A stretch of DNA of 64,000 nt from Anopheles merus. Taxonomy: Eukaryota > Arthropoda > Insecta > Diptera > Culicidae. The stretch is taken from positions 5,683,501 to 5,747,500 of the forward strand of contig NC_054084.1 of the NCBI RefSeq assembly GCF_017562075.2, written 5' to 3'. Positions within the stretch are counted from its first letter, which is position 1. Every line of letters starts with the position of its first letter. Of the stretch, positions 42,420 to 57,600 are shown one piece after another. The notes below the pieces were generated by a model. That model saw only the letters and a program-made list of their open reading frames with translations, did not search any database and had not been told where the DNA came from. The translations under genes were made by a program, and so were the position numbers.

Positions 42420-42600
42420 CGTAAGGCGTAACTACTATCCGGAACAACAACTAGTATCGATCTGTCACCGCAGGTCCCGCTGGATGTCATCATTTATACT
42501 TTACTCCGGAGCGGGCCTTTTATCGGGATGTAATCTTTCTACACATCTTTCCATCCCTATCAGAGCTTATCATAATTGCTTTTTGTCGTGATAACGGCGT
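42420..42600 (-). promoter_or_regulatory. Promoter of the nested repeat gene: TATA box and GATA-type sites
   Basis: Reading the minus strand, TATAAA lies at 42493-42498, 74 bp before the ATG, so a start about 30 bp on would leave a leader of roughly 45 nt. Upstream are TGATAAG (42566-42572), TGATAG (42557-42562) and CGATAA (42520-42525); a plus-strand GATAA is at 42590-42594. TATA plus a GATA cluster is typical of tissue-specific insect genes such as those of midgut; the tissue is inference. Confidence 0.65.
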
Positions 42601-45600
42601 AAGTGCGCTCCCCCTTCTTTGAGTAACCAATGCGGTAGACCAATGGTTCATTCATATTGATTTATTGCATTCAAAAGTACTCGCCCGAGGGAGTGAAGTG
42701 ATTCTTCCGGTTAGAGATTAAAATACAGCTGCTACCGAAGTTTCATCAACAACCGATTGTGTGGCTGCAAGTCTATGAAACTGGGATACACCTTTCAGTC
42801 ACTCGTTCATGACGTCATCGTATCCTGTGGGTATATTTCTAGGAAATCAATATCAGCAAATGAGAGGACGTCCTGCGCATACAAAACAGTTGTAGTGTAC
42901 CAACACACAAGCGATGCGCTTTTTGCATCAAGTTGGCAAACGTTTGTGACCTTGGCATTTAACTGCGAAATCACCCCCCCATGATGAGATGCATTTGCTT
43001 TCCGCTCTATCGTTCGTCGCTTTCGCCGCTTTCGTCTCACGACAAACTCATGCAAGGTTAAGCGAAAAATCAATTTGGCGCTATAATGTAACAGAGAAGA
43101 TGTTCCTGCTGTTACATCACGCTGATAGTAGTAAATTCAGGCTGCACTCAATTTCAATTTACTTCCATATGCTGCGGACAGTAAGCAATAGGATGTAATC
43201 GAGAGGAAATAAAAAATAAACTAAAACCCTTACTACTACCTAAGGAAACGAGATGAAAATACGAATGACAGTGGCAATAAAATATGCATTCACGAGAGTT
43301 TTCTCTCGACAGATTACACCGCGTTGCGAATCGCGAGAGAGCATCCGCGGCCCCGTGTCGGTTACGATGATGAATAATTGAGCAGACAGTGCGATATACC
43401 GTAAGTGTGGCGGGTTTTCCAGAAAACCTTTCCAGATACCGATAGCACTGCCCCGCCCGGTAAGACAAAGTCACACTGAAATACGTGCTCCAGATTGATG
43501 TGATTCACGATAGGAGAATCCCCCCAAGTTGCGGACACAGCACTCTTATCAACATCCTTCAGCGGAATGGTAGCTGCACAAACGGCATCGCGGGTGCCGT
43601 TTATTGAACTTGTAATAAATTCAATTGTGTTTAAAACGAAACATACTGTTCAACCAGCAAGAAATATGTGTACCCTCGCGCTATCTGGAGCCGATTTTGC
43701 TTTTGTCTTCAACAGAAATGTTTTAACGGTCAGTTACCGAACGCAAGGAATGGTTAGGCAGCACGTGTTTGCACAGTATCGAACAGAAAGTTAGGCGCCC
43801 GTTGGCAGCTTCAGTATGTATTTTCACACTGGTTTCTGTAGTTTGATTACACATAATATGCACAGTATCTGTCAAAAAGATCTGTCTTTCAGTGCAGCAA
43901 AATATCTTTTCACACGATAAGTATCAGACTCACTGAATCACGCGCATTGAGCTTGGGGAGGAACAAGCTTGAAAGTTAGTAATTCGATTTAACGATAAGA
44001 CACGTGTCAGACATACTCTGCGAATACTTAACGCTTATCAGTTAAACATCAAAGCAAGTATCTGTTTAATATCGTTGACACGTTGTCAGCATCTCGTGCA
44101 AACTGAGCGAACCATACAACCCAACGATGCTCGGTTGCTTCTTCCCATTGCGTCACACTCACGGAAAACGGATGCACTGTACGTGTTTAACCATTCCGGT
44201 TCCGAACCTGCCCGAAATCCCAACGAAATGCCCTCAAAATTCCACTCCAATAAAGTCGTATTCTTTGTTATTTTCCTTTTCTCCAAACCATAACAGGGAA
44301 CGAACGGGTGAAAGTTTCTCTCCTGGTACACCCAGACAAAGTTTCCTTCCCTTTCTGTTGCTGCTTATCGAAGGGCACACAAAAATAGGTTCGATAGACC
44401 CCGTCGCGTCATACCATGTTTATTTGGGGTGGTATTATTGGACATTGAGGGGGTACGAATTTATAATACTGCGTGATTGCGAGACCCAAACCCACCCGCG
44501 AACGTTTTTCTGAGGAAAGGCGGTTCGATACCCGACGGACGGATTTTTGTTTATGATTGCTCACGCAAGAAGGTCATTCCATGTCGCTGCTTTGGGTTTT
44601 ACGAATAAAGACCTCTAGGGTACACCGATGGAAAGTTATGTCGCGACGCAAAATATGTGTTATATGTTTTATGGGTTTTGCTTACGAATTAGGACATTCC
44701 CAGAAACAATATTGATGATTTGCTAATCCATGTAAAACCATAGTTTACTGTGAAGCAAAACTCTGTTTACTGTACTTTAATTATTGAACCTTACCTTTAC
44801 AATATTGTTTCTTCCCCGACACGGTTTATAAATCAAATTATTATCGTTTAAATCGATTTCAAAACCAATCACTACATTAATCTATACGCCGGGAGTCCAT
44901 TACCCTCAGTAGTGCTTTCCCCAATCAATCACGCTATCGATTGTAAACGAAGAGCTGCCTCAACTCCAGTCCCTTCCCCAGCGGCTTTCAGAAACAGTAA
45001 CAATTTCACGTAAACTGTGACAAATCCACTTATGAATGTTTCAAGTGCATCCGAACACATGGCCACTGAGAGGGACTTTATGAAACCAGCTGCAACTGGT
45101 TGTGGATCATACTTGTCTGTTTTGATTTCGCTTCGCTTCCCCAAAGCATTATGATGTGTGTGCTATGCCTAACAGGTTTTTATCAACCGTCACTGTTTGC
45201 ATGGGGTGCATCGACACCATGCGCCGTGAAGCACGTGCTCGATCGTGCCTCAATTCCTCTCCTATCTGCGTGGCACAGTGTTACAAACAAACAAACAAAA
45301 AACACAGATGACGGGAGCGGCAATGATTCGATGTCCAAGAATTCCACACAGTGGAGTCGAGCTCCTCCAGCTGGATTACATCCTTTCCTGCTGCTGTCGA
45401 CCTTATCGTCACTTTCACTTCACCCGGGAGCGAAGGAATGACTGGCTTTTGTTGGACGACACCTGACCCATACACACACACACATACACTTTAAAGGTTC
45501 CGGTCAAGCCACACAAAATCTGCAACGAATCGCTAGTCCAAGCTTGTGCCGAAAGAAAAACACCGCCACGCCGTCCCACGACGATGTGAGATTTAAATTT

Positions 45601-48600
45601 TCAATGGTGCGATCCACCACTCGAAATGGGGGGTGCGGCGATCACGATAAATGGCCCTCGGGGGACCCCTCTTTGGACATTAAACGGTCGCTTTTGCGTA
45701 GTATATCAACATTAGCCGGGCCAGCCTGGGCGATTCTATCTTCTTCTCCTCCGACAGCCGAAAAGAGTGAAAGGTGGGCCTTCCGTCCGGTTGCTTTTTT
45801 AGTGTATTTTTTTTATTTCGGCACGGTCCAACCTCTCCACACAGCTGGGAAAGGTGTTGGGAGTCTTACCCCGTCATAAGCTCAACGACCCACATTTTAT
45901 CCCGAAGAAAGAACGGAATTTTAAGTGAGAGTGTGTTAAGAAATTGGATGTGTTGGTTTGGTCACTACCACTCTACTTGGACCTTGCACAGCACATGCGG
46001 GAACATATTCTAGTGCTTCCGGCTGCGTAACATCGGCCGCAAGGCAATCAATCGGAAAAAAGCAACGTGGTGTCTTCACGTGACATTTAAGCCGCTTAAC
46101 CCTTCTCTCTCTGTGTGTGTGTATGTTTGTGCATTACGTGCCGAGTGTAGGCTCAATGTTGGCGCCCTTTTCCTGTGTACACTATTGACGGAAGTGTTAT
46201 CGATTCACCGAGCTGAAAAGGCTCTAATACTCTCTCTATGTGTTACCTGTCATTCCCATGGCCAGCTGGCGAAGTTTTGCGTTGAGATTTATATAATCCA
46301 TCGTAAAACAGGTAGTTACAACAAGTTCTGATAATATATCACAATCGCAACAGTCACATCACATTGTTATCAGATGCACATTTTCAAATCAACTTGATGT
46401 TTTTTTTATGTTGTTCCACATATGCAACTGATAATAGAGTGCTTAATGCATTCTTCACTACACTCCAACAAATTGCAACATGAAACTTCACATATTACCA
46501 AACTCAACACCCATTGCTTTCATCACACTATCCCGCCACACAACACATTGTTGCCCCATTCAACAACAATCGACCGAGAAATCACGCGAAACGAACGGAT
46601 GCCAACCAAATCTCAGCGCCGACTAAAGTCCAACCGAAACCGGCATGCTGTGGGAAGCATAATTTTCCTGCCCGCTTTGCTCGAACTTGCTCGATACCCG
46701 TGCCGCGAATGTAACGAGCGCGAGGCACAAAAGCTTGCGACCCACTTCGTTCGTTTGTCCGCTCTTTCGAGTAGTTTGAACGGGCGAGCTTTCGAGCAGC
46801 TTTGTGATGACGCGCGCGCGAGTTCGATTTTTGTTTTCTTCTTTCGTCATCACCATCAATTGTTTGGCTATATTTCTTTTGGTAAGCGATGAAGTAAAAC
46901 CGGCCCTTAGGTGGAGCCGGCAAGTAAAAATCGTTTGGTAGCACAATGGGCACGCTGTCAAACAGTTGATTCGTGGCTGCCAATTAACGTTGCTCAAGTG
47001 TGTAGGCGAGCTGTGGTTCGACCACGCTGCGACCACAGCGTTAAAGAAGGACACGAAGGGAAATTTTACCCCCTCCCATTTCATTCCGTGCTCGCTTGAT
47101 TCGCTACGCTCGAACACGAAAAGCCAATTTGATTCGGCTTGGAAGGATAAGCGAAAACCATCACAACAACCACCCACCGCCCCAGCTAGCTAGCCAAGCG
47201 GCAAACCGGAATAATTTATTCGATTCCTTTAGCTGCGGTTTGTCCTGTAATGAGTTTCCAAGCAATGGGATTTTTTTCTCTTCCTTTCGGGGTTTTTTTT
47301 TTCATGAAATCCGGCATCGTTAATCAAATGAGCGTTACGGATGGTAAGATTAAGGATTTGCACGTACAGGACAACACCACAGCGGTGGTGCCTACGCTCT
47401 GAAGGATAATTGAATTTTATGGGTTAGCTGGAATCGAAGACAGAGCAGGAAGAAATTCACAACACACTGTTGCTTACTGGTCCCTGAGAAGCACATCTTG
47501 CGTGCACACACATTGGTAGTTAGTTTCTACTGAAATTGAATCTACCACATTTAAGACCATTTTGCAAACTTATTTAATGAAAATGAATGCATACAATAAA
47601 ACACGCGTCCAATCTTACAATGCTGGCAAGCGAAAAACGCACGTGGAGTTACATCGTTGTGTGAACTGCCAGGCGCACACTTTTGAAAGCTTCGTCGAAA
47701 GCTTTCATCGAGCTTTAGTTCCCATCGTTGCCGATGGTGGCGCTAACATACGTCGAGAGAAATACTCTTCAGACGGTATACTCTTCAACAGGTCGAATGG
47801 ATTTATTGTACAATTTGTTGCAAATTTAATTTTGTCTACATTATCTTGATGAGTATTACGCTCAAACAATTATTTTCAAAACATAATTTGTAAAGCCTAA
47901 CATAACCAAAATTAATGTGTCTGCTTTTGATCGTGCCAATAGTAAACCATAATGGCATTTGCAAATTTCCCATCCATAACTTAGCGTTTAGGCCCATCCA
48001 GCGTTTATTATTCCTAAGTGACGTGCAGTTGACTGGAATTGAATTAAAATATCATACTCGGCAGATATCGAACCTGAGACGCATGGGGGCGGGGTACAAG
48101 ATTAGCATCTCATTTGCATTCCCTTGGCGGGTGTCTTTTCCCTTTCGCTTTCGGGGACGCACAAAAACCGCCTTACGTTGCGGTATTTTTACACGTGCTA
48201 TCGTAGTAAAGCTCGCTCGTTTGCCGCCAACGATTTATGATTGCGCGGGTCACCCCGTGTAGCTTCCTGCATAACTACTGCAGTTGGCCCGTCCTCGAGC
48301 GAAATGGGCAAAACCAAATAATCGCACACGAGACAGCACAAGACATTCCAGCCCGCGACTGTGCTGTGACCAACGGTCGGAACAAATGACCCACAGCTCG
48401 CGACATCCAAGCGCGCAATGCGCAAAAGGCTTTGACATGTTTATGAGACATTGTTCCTGTCCTGTTTCCACACCCCACCCGGGAGTATAGTGAGGATTGG
48501 GATGCGCACAAGGCTGGTGGATAATCAGCTCCACGGTTAGGGCACGAGAGAGGGATCGATCCGCTACGTTTGATAGCGAGCGTCGGTCGGCCAGCAAAAT

Positions 48601-51600
48601 GCGTTTAAAACGCGAGTGATGGGTCTTTAACCGTTTGATCGTTTGCCGTGTGTTTCGTAATTGTACACAAATTTGTGACGTTACTTTTGCTCCGCGTGAT
48701 TAAATGTTAAAACGGGGCTGTGGCTATTTGCAGAGGGTAGCCACGGAGTGGGAATAACCGTCCAAAACTGTGTCTGTTTTTTCTTTATTAGCACGCATTA
48801 CATTGCTTTACAGCGGAACGGCATGAAAAGAATCGCACAAGAATGGGACATTTTCGGTCACAACCCTCCCATCCATCAAGATGCTGACCCGACGATAACG
48901 GTGCATACACCAGAGGATGGACCAGCTTTATGTTGCCACGACAAACAACAATTTGCATACCATCTTGTGCGTCCGGAGCGGAGAAAGTAATAGAAGAAAA
49001 AATAAATTAAAAAATCCACTTTCTTAGCTATAAAAAAACGACTCCGTTCTTTCTCTCAACTTCTGGAATGCATTCTCGGTTGATGGCGTTACTCCTGTGT
49101 CCTCTCGTTTTATTGCACAAAGAATAAGAACTTATTTTTCTCATCATTTGCATAACGCAGCGAAAGAGTTGTCCCATTCTGGCGCTCCTTCCGATACGCT
49201 AGCTAATTTAATTTAACTATCAAAAAAGAAAGACTCAAACCCAGCCAATCAAAACCAGTGGACTGAAGCGCTTTACGAGTGCGCTCTCCACATAAACGTC
49301 ACAGTCTATGATTTTTATGATAAAACCCGCGCAACCCGCTGCAGTGTCGCACATGCCGGCTCGTTATCGCCTTTCAGTAGACCCTCTCTAGCACACGGCA
49401 CGAAATATAAAAGCTCCCAAAGGGTGGCTAAAGACACCCATCGAGGGTCACCCCTTTCCGTGACGAAGCGTGCCTACCGGACTGGATGATAGTCAATAGT
49501 GAACCGGTCAATTGGCTGATGGATCGTAAAATTTGGACCGCACCGAATTTTTTAGTTTATGTTTTTCAATATCTCGGCCTCATGCCGGACGATCTGTAAA
49601 GCGTTTGTTATAAAAATTATAGAAAAATCAAACCTACAGCACCGTGCATAATTTGAGTGCGGGAATAAAATAATGAGGGTCGTAAAAATGTAACACTCTA
49701 TTCGCCCGTGGGGCCTGCAGCTTGATGTTTGCATCTAGCTGCATTTTTCTCCAATCGACAGTGAAAATTGGAAGACAATCAAATTGAGGAGAATATGTTC
49801 GGGTCATTTTCAGAGTTGAATTATTGATTTGGTACTTTAAAAGATGTGTTTCTCATTGAAACGAGCAGAGTAAAAGTCAATTCAAAGTAAAAATGCGATG
49901 ACAAGAGCATAGTTATGAAAGAAAGTAATATATTCCTCAGAAGCTTTCAATGGCTATTTCCCACCGCCGGGAAAACAGTACTCATCCTAGACATTATTGA
50001 CCATTGGTCAATAAATGTGCAACCAAACGAGCTTGACAAAAAGGCTCTCGACATGTACGATTGTGGGTCAAGTCCCTCTCTCTGTTTCTCCCGTCGGTTT
50101 GCAACATTAGCTCGCTGGTTAGAAACAGAAAGTAAGCATCACAGCGACCCTACACACAGCACTCGAACATGCGGTCCCTGTGCTAAAATGCACTTATGCC
50201 TGTGCAAGCGCATGATTGGCAGCGATGATGAACAGGTTTCAAAAAGGGTGGCACATATTTTTGCATGCGCCTCATCATCGACACCAAAAGCCGACGGGAA
50301 TTTCTTTCGGAAATGAGTTGATGTTTTATTGACTGCTGCTCTTATCGACAGTCGTCGTCGTCGTCGTCGTTATTCGCGGTGAAAGTTGTTCTATCGAGTG
50401 AATGCAATTTCTCACACGCTCTCTGTTTTACCCAGGAACAGGGCGGAACAGTCCTTCTGCCACTGCCAATCACAAAAATCGCCCTCGTCCCGTACACACA
50501 TTGAGACATTTCCTGCCCCATATATTGCGCTCGCCCGGTGTTAACGGTGGGCTTTGGCGTCTTAATAACTACCAAACAAACCATTTGCTGCTCGCAATAA
50601 GTGAACGTAATTAATTAACGTCTCCCAGCGCACGTATCATTAAATGAACTGTCAATTGGCATAGGACGAGTGTGTGTAAGAAAGAGAGAAAGCACTGGGA
50701 GCATACATCATACGTCCACCTTACGTCACATACGAGCACGCTTTATGTGCGAACCCGCGCTGGAGAAATTGCACATTAAATGGCTATCATCGATCAGGGA
50801 AGATTCTTTTCATCCTTTTTTGCTGCCATGATGAGCACTACCGCTTTGTGTGGTTGGCGGGAAACCCTCCATGACGCATCACCCGTGGCCACACGCTGGC
50901 ATGATGTTTGATGGAAGCTTCAATAGAACGTACGGGACGGGCGGTACGCGCGAATGAATATGATTGACAAGACGGCGGCGCGTTTGGCGTGTGAAAAGTG
51001 CAGCAAAAGGGTTCGCTGGGAATAGGCGCATCCGCACCGTGTTAGGAATTTGTTGTGGCACTGTTTAGATTGTAGCTTGGGCGATAGTTGCAACAATGTT
51101 GAGGTCCTGAGGGAATGGCTCCCTTTGGCTCCAAGCACGGCGGGATGCAAGAATAAAATAGCATCTTCAACAGACTGAATAGATTATTCAAACAGCTCCA
51201 TTTCTGAGCGTTAACACAATGTTCTTTGCTCCTTAACATATACAGGCCTCCTCGCTGATTGAAACAAATACCGTTGAACCCAAATTAAGACATTCTGCAC
51301 GGTCATCAGCCATGTTCCACATAAACATTAAGCCTCGGATCTAGTGGTCGCGATACTTTATCGGTGCTCCCAAATCAAACGCTTTACGGTTTGCTCTAAA
51401 TTGGCAGTTCGGTATGCAAACTTCCTCCCGGATCGACCGAGCAGCAAACGGAATTGGAATTGGAGATTTACATACCAAGAGCACCATCACGACGCAGTGT
51501 TGGGTCTTCTTCTCTCTCTCTCTCTCTCTCTCGCTCCCCCGTGGGTACATCAATTAGCAACCTGCGGTGGTTCCATCGTAACATTAATCAGATTAGCATC

Positions 51601-54600
51601 CATGTCTCATGGGTAAGCGAGCGAGCTACCCAGCCACGGGTGTTGATCCTCAGCCCCACACAGTTCTCTTTGCTACAAATGAGCGAGTCGCATTCCAATC
51701 GTCTTCCATAAAGCTCGATTTGTTGCCAGAAAAAAAGGCAGATACAACGAAAGGGAGATGGAGATGGATAAAAACACACATGACGATTTGGATCGCATCT
51801 TCGCGGTCGTCGGGAAACGAAAACCCACCAAAGAAGAGGCACGTGGCCAATGCTAGCATTCGAACCCTTTTTTGGTGTTGTTGTTGTTGTTGCCTAGTGG
51901 ATAAAAGCTATCCCGACCGTTTTGTGGCGAGGGAAAGGAAAAGCTCGTTAGAAGTGTGTTAATCCAATGAAGCTCTCCAGGAAAAAGGGTTTACCTCGAG
52001 CCGGTGTGCAACGGAGATGGAAAGGGAATTCAATTTTGTTATGATCAATAATTTCAGATAAAATTATTAGCTGTAAACAAAACCGGAGAAAGGGAAGGGT
52101 GAAGGGAAAACATCTCCAACAGATGCAAATGCATTTGAAGGGCTTGGGAGCCCGGCATCACCTTTAGGGTGGGTTCGTTCGTTCGTTCGTGGTCGTCAGA
52201 ATCTGCGGTTGGGTTTGGCCTTCAGCGGCTGGTGTTCGACCCACGCGCCCACATTGCTTTCCGAGTAGGGCTTCCCTCTCTCCCTCTCTCTCCTCCACAG
52301 TCTCTTATTGATGTTATCGCAGAGACCTACAGACCTAGTAACACACTGCCGGCGTGATGCTTGCTTGGATTTTGGTGCAATTCCTACGATCTCCCGATGG
52401 TAGGATCATCCACTCGGGGTAGCTCTGTCACAAAGAGAGTGGATGATTCCGAAGGGCACGCTTTCATCTGCATCCCCCCCATACTCACAAACACAGCATC
52501 ATCATTAGCGGCGGTGTTTATGGTAATGATGTTGTTGATGTTGAATTGTTGTCGGATGGCTATAGAGTGGGAGAGATCTGACTCCTCAGGGGGAACACAC
52601 ACGCTCCTCACATTGATTACGAGTTGATTATGATGCAGATGATACGCGCGTGTGTGCAATGGGAGGAGGGAAAGAATGAGTCCCTTTCGCTTGTCTCCGT
52701 TTCCCTTTCGGCTAACCTAAAGCCCTCATTATGTTCTTCTGAAGCCTTCCAGTGTCGTGCCACAGTTTGTTTGCGGTCGAAAGTTTGCATCTTGCAAGTA
52801 AGTGCACCTGCGCCCACAAAGTCGAAAGGGCAGACAAGGATAGCGAACGGGCAAACACAATCAACCGCCCGGCAATAACCTTCATTTGCTGACCCTCGGC
52901 AACTTGTCGGTAGCTTCACGATCCCGGTCAATTTTCACGATCTCTAGTGAAGTTTTGCAGGGCGTAAAATTGGCCAAGGTGTTGGGATGGAGTGCGCTAA
53001 AAATGCGGACCCCGCAGACGATAAAATTATACGCAATGGCATCGTTGGTTAGTGGGTTCTGAAGATGAGGAAACAAAGACAAGCATAGGTGCAAAAAGAA
53101 CGAAAAAATCGTACCCAAATGGTGACACACCAGATATTAATCTTTCCACAATTGCACGATACGCGAAGCAAAAGGGGCCTTCTCAATTACTCAGCCACAA
53201 TTACAAGGGATGAAACGATGATTGATTGGTGCTGTCCTGAGCCCTCCCTGTCTCCATCAGACAGGATGGAAAACAAATCGGACCAACGATGGGTCACGAG
53301 ACAAAAAAAAAACAAGCATCATGGAACACTTCCAATATGTCCCGCACCGTCCGCCTTCGATAATCGATTCGAGCAAAGTCAAGATGATGCCACGATCGTA
53401 CGCTCCCCCGAGGGAGTGAATTCATGCTTAACGTCATGTGGCTTGCCCCCTCCCCCCACTCACCGACACACACGACACGATGTGTCCACGATAATCGATA
53501 AGCCGATTCAGGAATGCACTTCAGCAGGAAAAAAGGGTGTAAAAGCGCATTAAAGCATCATGCGCGGGATGAAAGCGCACAGAAAGCCGGGGATGGGAAG
53601 TGAAAATGGTAAGCAAAGTGTCCACACACACGCCGTCTGTTCCACTACAGTCAAGATGATAATGAATCATACCACCTTAGCAACGATTGCCATTGAAAGC
53701 TAGACCAAAGGGAAGCACAAAAACTCCGCCACTTCTCGTCCCCACTTTCTTCCGATTGCCCACTGACAGGGTCGTCGTCGTCGTCGGTGGTGGTAGACGA
53801 GGCTATCATAATCACCAGCCTTTTCTTTTCTTCCACGGACCACGGACGGACGGGAGAGCGATGGAAAGAGCGGCAAGAAGCGAAGGGCCAAAAGATGACA
53901 CGGAAATGTAGGTTAGTCGTGTCGTTTCGAGTGTGTAATAGTTTTCTCTCCCATTCTCCCCGACCTACGACGAGCGACGATGGGACGCGATGCAAAGCCG
54001 CGGTCGTGCGCGATGCTGCCGATGCACCTCGCACCACACATCTCGTCTGAGGGAGAGCCTTGTGCGAGTGCATACGTGTGACCTCCCTCACTCAACATGT
54101 TCACCAGCTGTGTGGGATGTTACTTCTTCTATTTTCACAGCACCTTTTGTTTGTGTATCAACTTGTGTACGGATTTTATCTTTGTAGTTTCTTATCTTTA
54201 CTGAATTTGTGATTTCTTTATGCATTTTACTTTACTCTCCTTGAAACGTTTACAGCTACAAAAAGAAATAAAATGTGCACTAAATTATACCATACAGTGC
54301 AATGTCTTACGATCATGATGTCACACACGCGGCTCAACCGTACGCAAAATGCACGTATTATGACATGTATCTTTCCACGCCTTTAACCTTGCCCACCACC
54401 CTGCTGCTTCATCCCGTGCATTAAAAGCACATTTTTATGCTAATTCCAAGTTCCCCTCCGCACAACGGAGCGAACTATCATTGCCATATCTTGGCGAAGG
54501 ACTGTGACTCCCTTTTCTTGCAGCCTTCATTATCATGGCCCAGTGTGGAGTAGTATCGGTGACCAGATCGATAATGCGTGTCACAGGGCTTCGGGACGCA

Positions 54601-57600
54601 GTTTTCGGGGAACAGGTTGAAAATCAGGGGTTTGCTGGGGATGCTTTTTTGTCGTTATTAATGCACTCATCTTTAGCTACGCGCCTCTTGATTACGAGCT
54701 GATGAGCCCTTTTCGGTCGTGTTTTGACACAAACCCGATGCTCGCGTGCCAACCTCATTAAGTAAAAGCTTGACGCATTTTGATCGTTCCATTTTGTTTT
54801 TGTTTCGACGCGTTCGCTTTCGTTTTCAGACACTGTTTTGAGGGAAACACACACACACACGGCACGACGGCAACATCAATTACCGTCATCAGCGCGCTAA
54901 GCAGAAGGTTGCCTGCGATTAGAGTGCGGTCCAGCGCCATGCAGACTTCAGACTACTCCACAAACCATACAGCAGGACATCGCCTTCGTTTGACACACAG
55001 ATGTCGCTTTCAGCTACCATCAGCTGGCCACTTTCTGCCTTGATGGAATCGTACGATTACGATGCAAAAACGAGCGCCGGTACCGAGGAGCCGCTGCGAC
55101 CCCAGCGTGACCGGAGAAAATTAAAAATCATAACTCGTCCACCTCCGTGGGGCTAATTTTCTTACACCGCAGCCGGGTAATGTGAGGGCTACGAGCGCAC
55201 AACACATAACATTGGAGAAATTATGACACCTAGTCCGTGTGTGTGTCTGTTTCTACCATCAACTGGTTTCACTTGAAATGGAATCAAAACGTTGAATTTA
55301 TGCGATACCCCGCGTACACATCGGCCACATCGTTTGGTGGAATTTTGCTAATGAAAGAAGAAAAAATCCAATAAACGGGATCGCGGGACTTCTGGGGAGC
55401 CTCCGTCAGGCGATAAGCGCGGAACGGCAACGGGATGGTTCGTAAATTGTATGTTGCTAATGATTTTCTTGGGCAGCTTCTAGCGGACGGGCGCTGCTTG
55501 ACTGCGAATGGTTTAATTAAGCGCCGTATAGGACACACGATCGAGCAAGCAAGCATGGCAGCTGTTTATGTTGATTAGATAACATTTTAATTCTTGTCTC
55601 CGCAAATGAAGCCATTCTGCAATAGTAAAATCTGCTTCAAAACAGAAATATCGTGCAAAACCGCATTGGTTTCGTTTCAGTTCAAAAAGACAAAAGTAAT
55701 TTTCACGAGGCAATCTTTATTTTACTCAATTACCGTTCACAAATTACACAATAATCGTTGTGTACAACAAACAACAAGACAACATACCCGAATCGTACAA
55801 AAATAATAATGAGACTGGATGGATCAAAGGCGGCCGCAAAACTGTTCCATACCCGCGTCGGTCCGCGTGCTACTGTGCGATTCAGCGAAACGGAATATCC
55901 CTGAGAAAATTTCCTCAATCATTCAATCATTATACCATCTTCCGAGATGCTTTCTTCGCGCTCCTCCCGTATTCTCCCACTTGCAAACGTTTTCCTTCCC
56001 TTTCACGTTAATTGATAATTTCCAATGGAATCACATCCCGTGGGCACCGGTTTGCAGAGCTACCCCGCTCTTGAGCTTACTTATGCAATAATAATCATCT
56101 TTCTTTCTCATCACCAACATCCGTCAACCTTGAAGCGCGCAAAGCAAGCACGAACAAAGATAGAACAGAGGTACGTCATCTTGGGTTGCGGAGAAAAAAA
56201 AATCAACAACAACTACCCAAGCATCGGTGAGTTATTGGACGCCGGTAGTTGGGTAGCAGCTTTTCGTGCACAATCTGGCGGGATGAGGGAGGTTTTCCCA
56301 CAGTTTCCCGATTGCGATTGCCAGTCTCGACACGATGCGGGATACGAAAAGGGAACCGGCCCAGAACAAGCTTACATCATCTATGCGCGGTTGCGTGGTG
56401 GTGCCATCGATCGCGATCACGATGCTACCCGGCACCCCAGTGACCTAGACAGGCAGTTATTGCGAGTGGGGGAAAAGAAAAGCACAATACAAAACAGGGA
56501 CTTTTCTCATACCGAGCGCAGGCGCTGAGAGAAATTGATAAATTGGTATAATAAAAGCCGACCAAGAAGACACGGTCGGACATTATGGAATTGCTCCACA
56601 ATTTAAGCGCAAAATAAGTTCAAGACGTCGGAAAGGAACACACCGACTTGTCTGCTACAGCTTAACAATGTCAAACTAACATAAACCGGTAGCATTCAGT
56701 GCCGGAATCAAACTGATACAAAGCCTTACTGTTCAAGTCATCTTCTTGTATTTCCAACGCATCTCACGTCCAGTGACCGGCACGCGTGATACGACAACAG
56801 GAAGGGAGATCTTTCCAACCAGCCCACGTGGTCAATACACAGTTGCGAGGAACAGACGCACAAGACGCTGTTCATCGTGATTTCCTGTGGCAATGCGCGT
56901 AAATTCCATCGATCTTCCGGATGCCTTTCGATGAAAGGTACACCCAGCATCCGTCCGGACAACGTGGCGGGTATGTGACGCTCATACGCAGCGGAGGGAA
57001 AGTGAGTCAAGGCAAGGAGCTTGCGATAATTAATCTTCCCGATGCTCCCGATGTTCTTCGGAGAGGGAAATAGAAAAAAGAGAGGTTTTTATGGAGCCCG
57101 CGCCATCGACAAAGTTCAGCAGAGCCTCGCGCGAGTGAAACACCGGCGCCCGGAAGAAACGCTGAGGATGATGTTTAGCACCGGAAGCAGATCGTTCGCC
57201 GTGCGTCGCCGACCCGGAATGAGAGCTTCTACGTTTCCCGCAAGCGTCTTCAATCTGCTCTCCTCCAGCATGATTTATAATTGATTGGTTCGGTGGTTCA
57301 TTTCCTTGGACGATTGATATATTATTGAGCTGTCGGCTTTCGGCCAGCTACTAACAAAACGGCCTCCCTCTAACGGGCGCTCCCGGTTCGGTGTCATCGA
57401 GTTCATCAACTTTTGCTGTCCCCTAGCCCCTAGGTGGGAGATTGTTTTCAGCAGCGATCGTATCGCCCTTCGCACGTCAAACAAATGCAATAAGACATGC
57501 GTACACAAGAGCATTGTGGTTCAATGTGTCGTTACATTTGCATAACGCCGATCACAGAAAACCCATCCCATTCCGCCCCCTCGGGCCAGTGTTTCAAACA

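Noticed and set aside
44515..44545. GGTTCGATACCC resembling a tRNA T-loop
   Set aside because: The flanking five-base stem does not pair and no D-arm, anticodon arm or acceptor stem can be built upstream.
46422..47177. Overlapping open frames of 156 (+) and 184 (-) codons in the Spire intron
   Set aside because: No recognisable domain, no promoter, no good splice sites, and composition like the surrounding intron.
48060..48090. Reverse-strand GGTTCGATATC resembling a tRNA T-loop
   Set aside because: Stem pairing fails and no A-box is present at the right distance.
53651..54091. 146-codon minus-strand frame with an acidic DDDDD stretch, considered as a hidden Spire exon
   Set aside because: The acidic run comes from a GTC triplet repeat and there is no credible acceptor before it.
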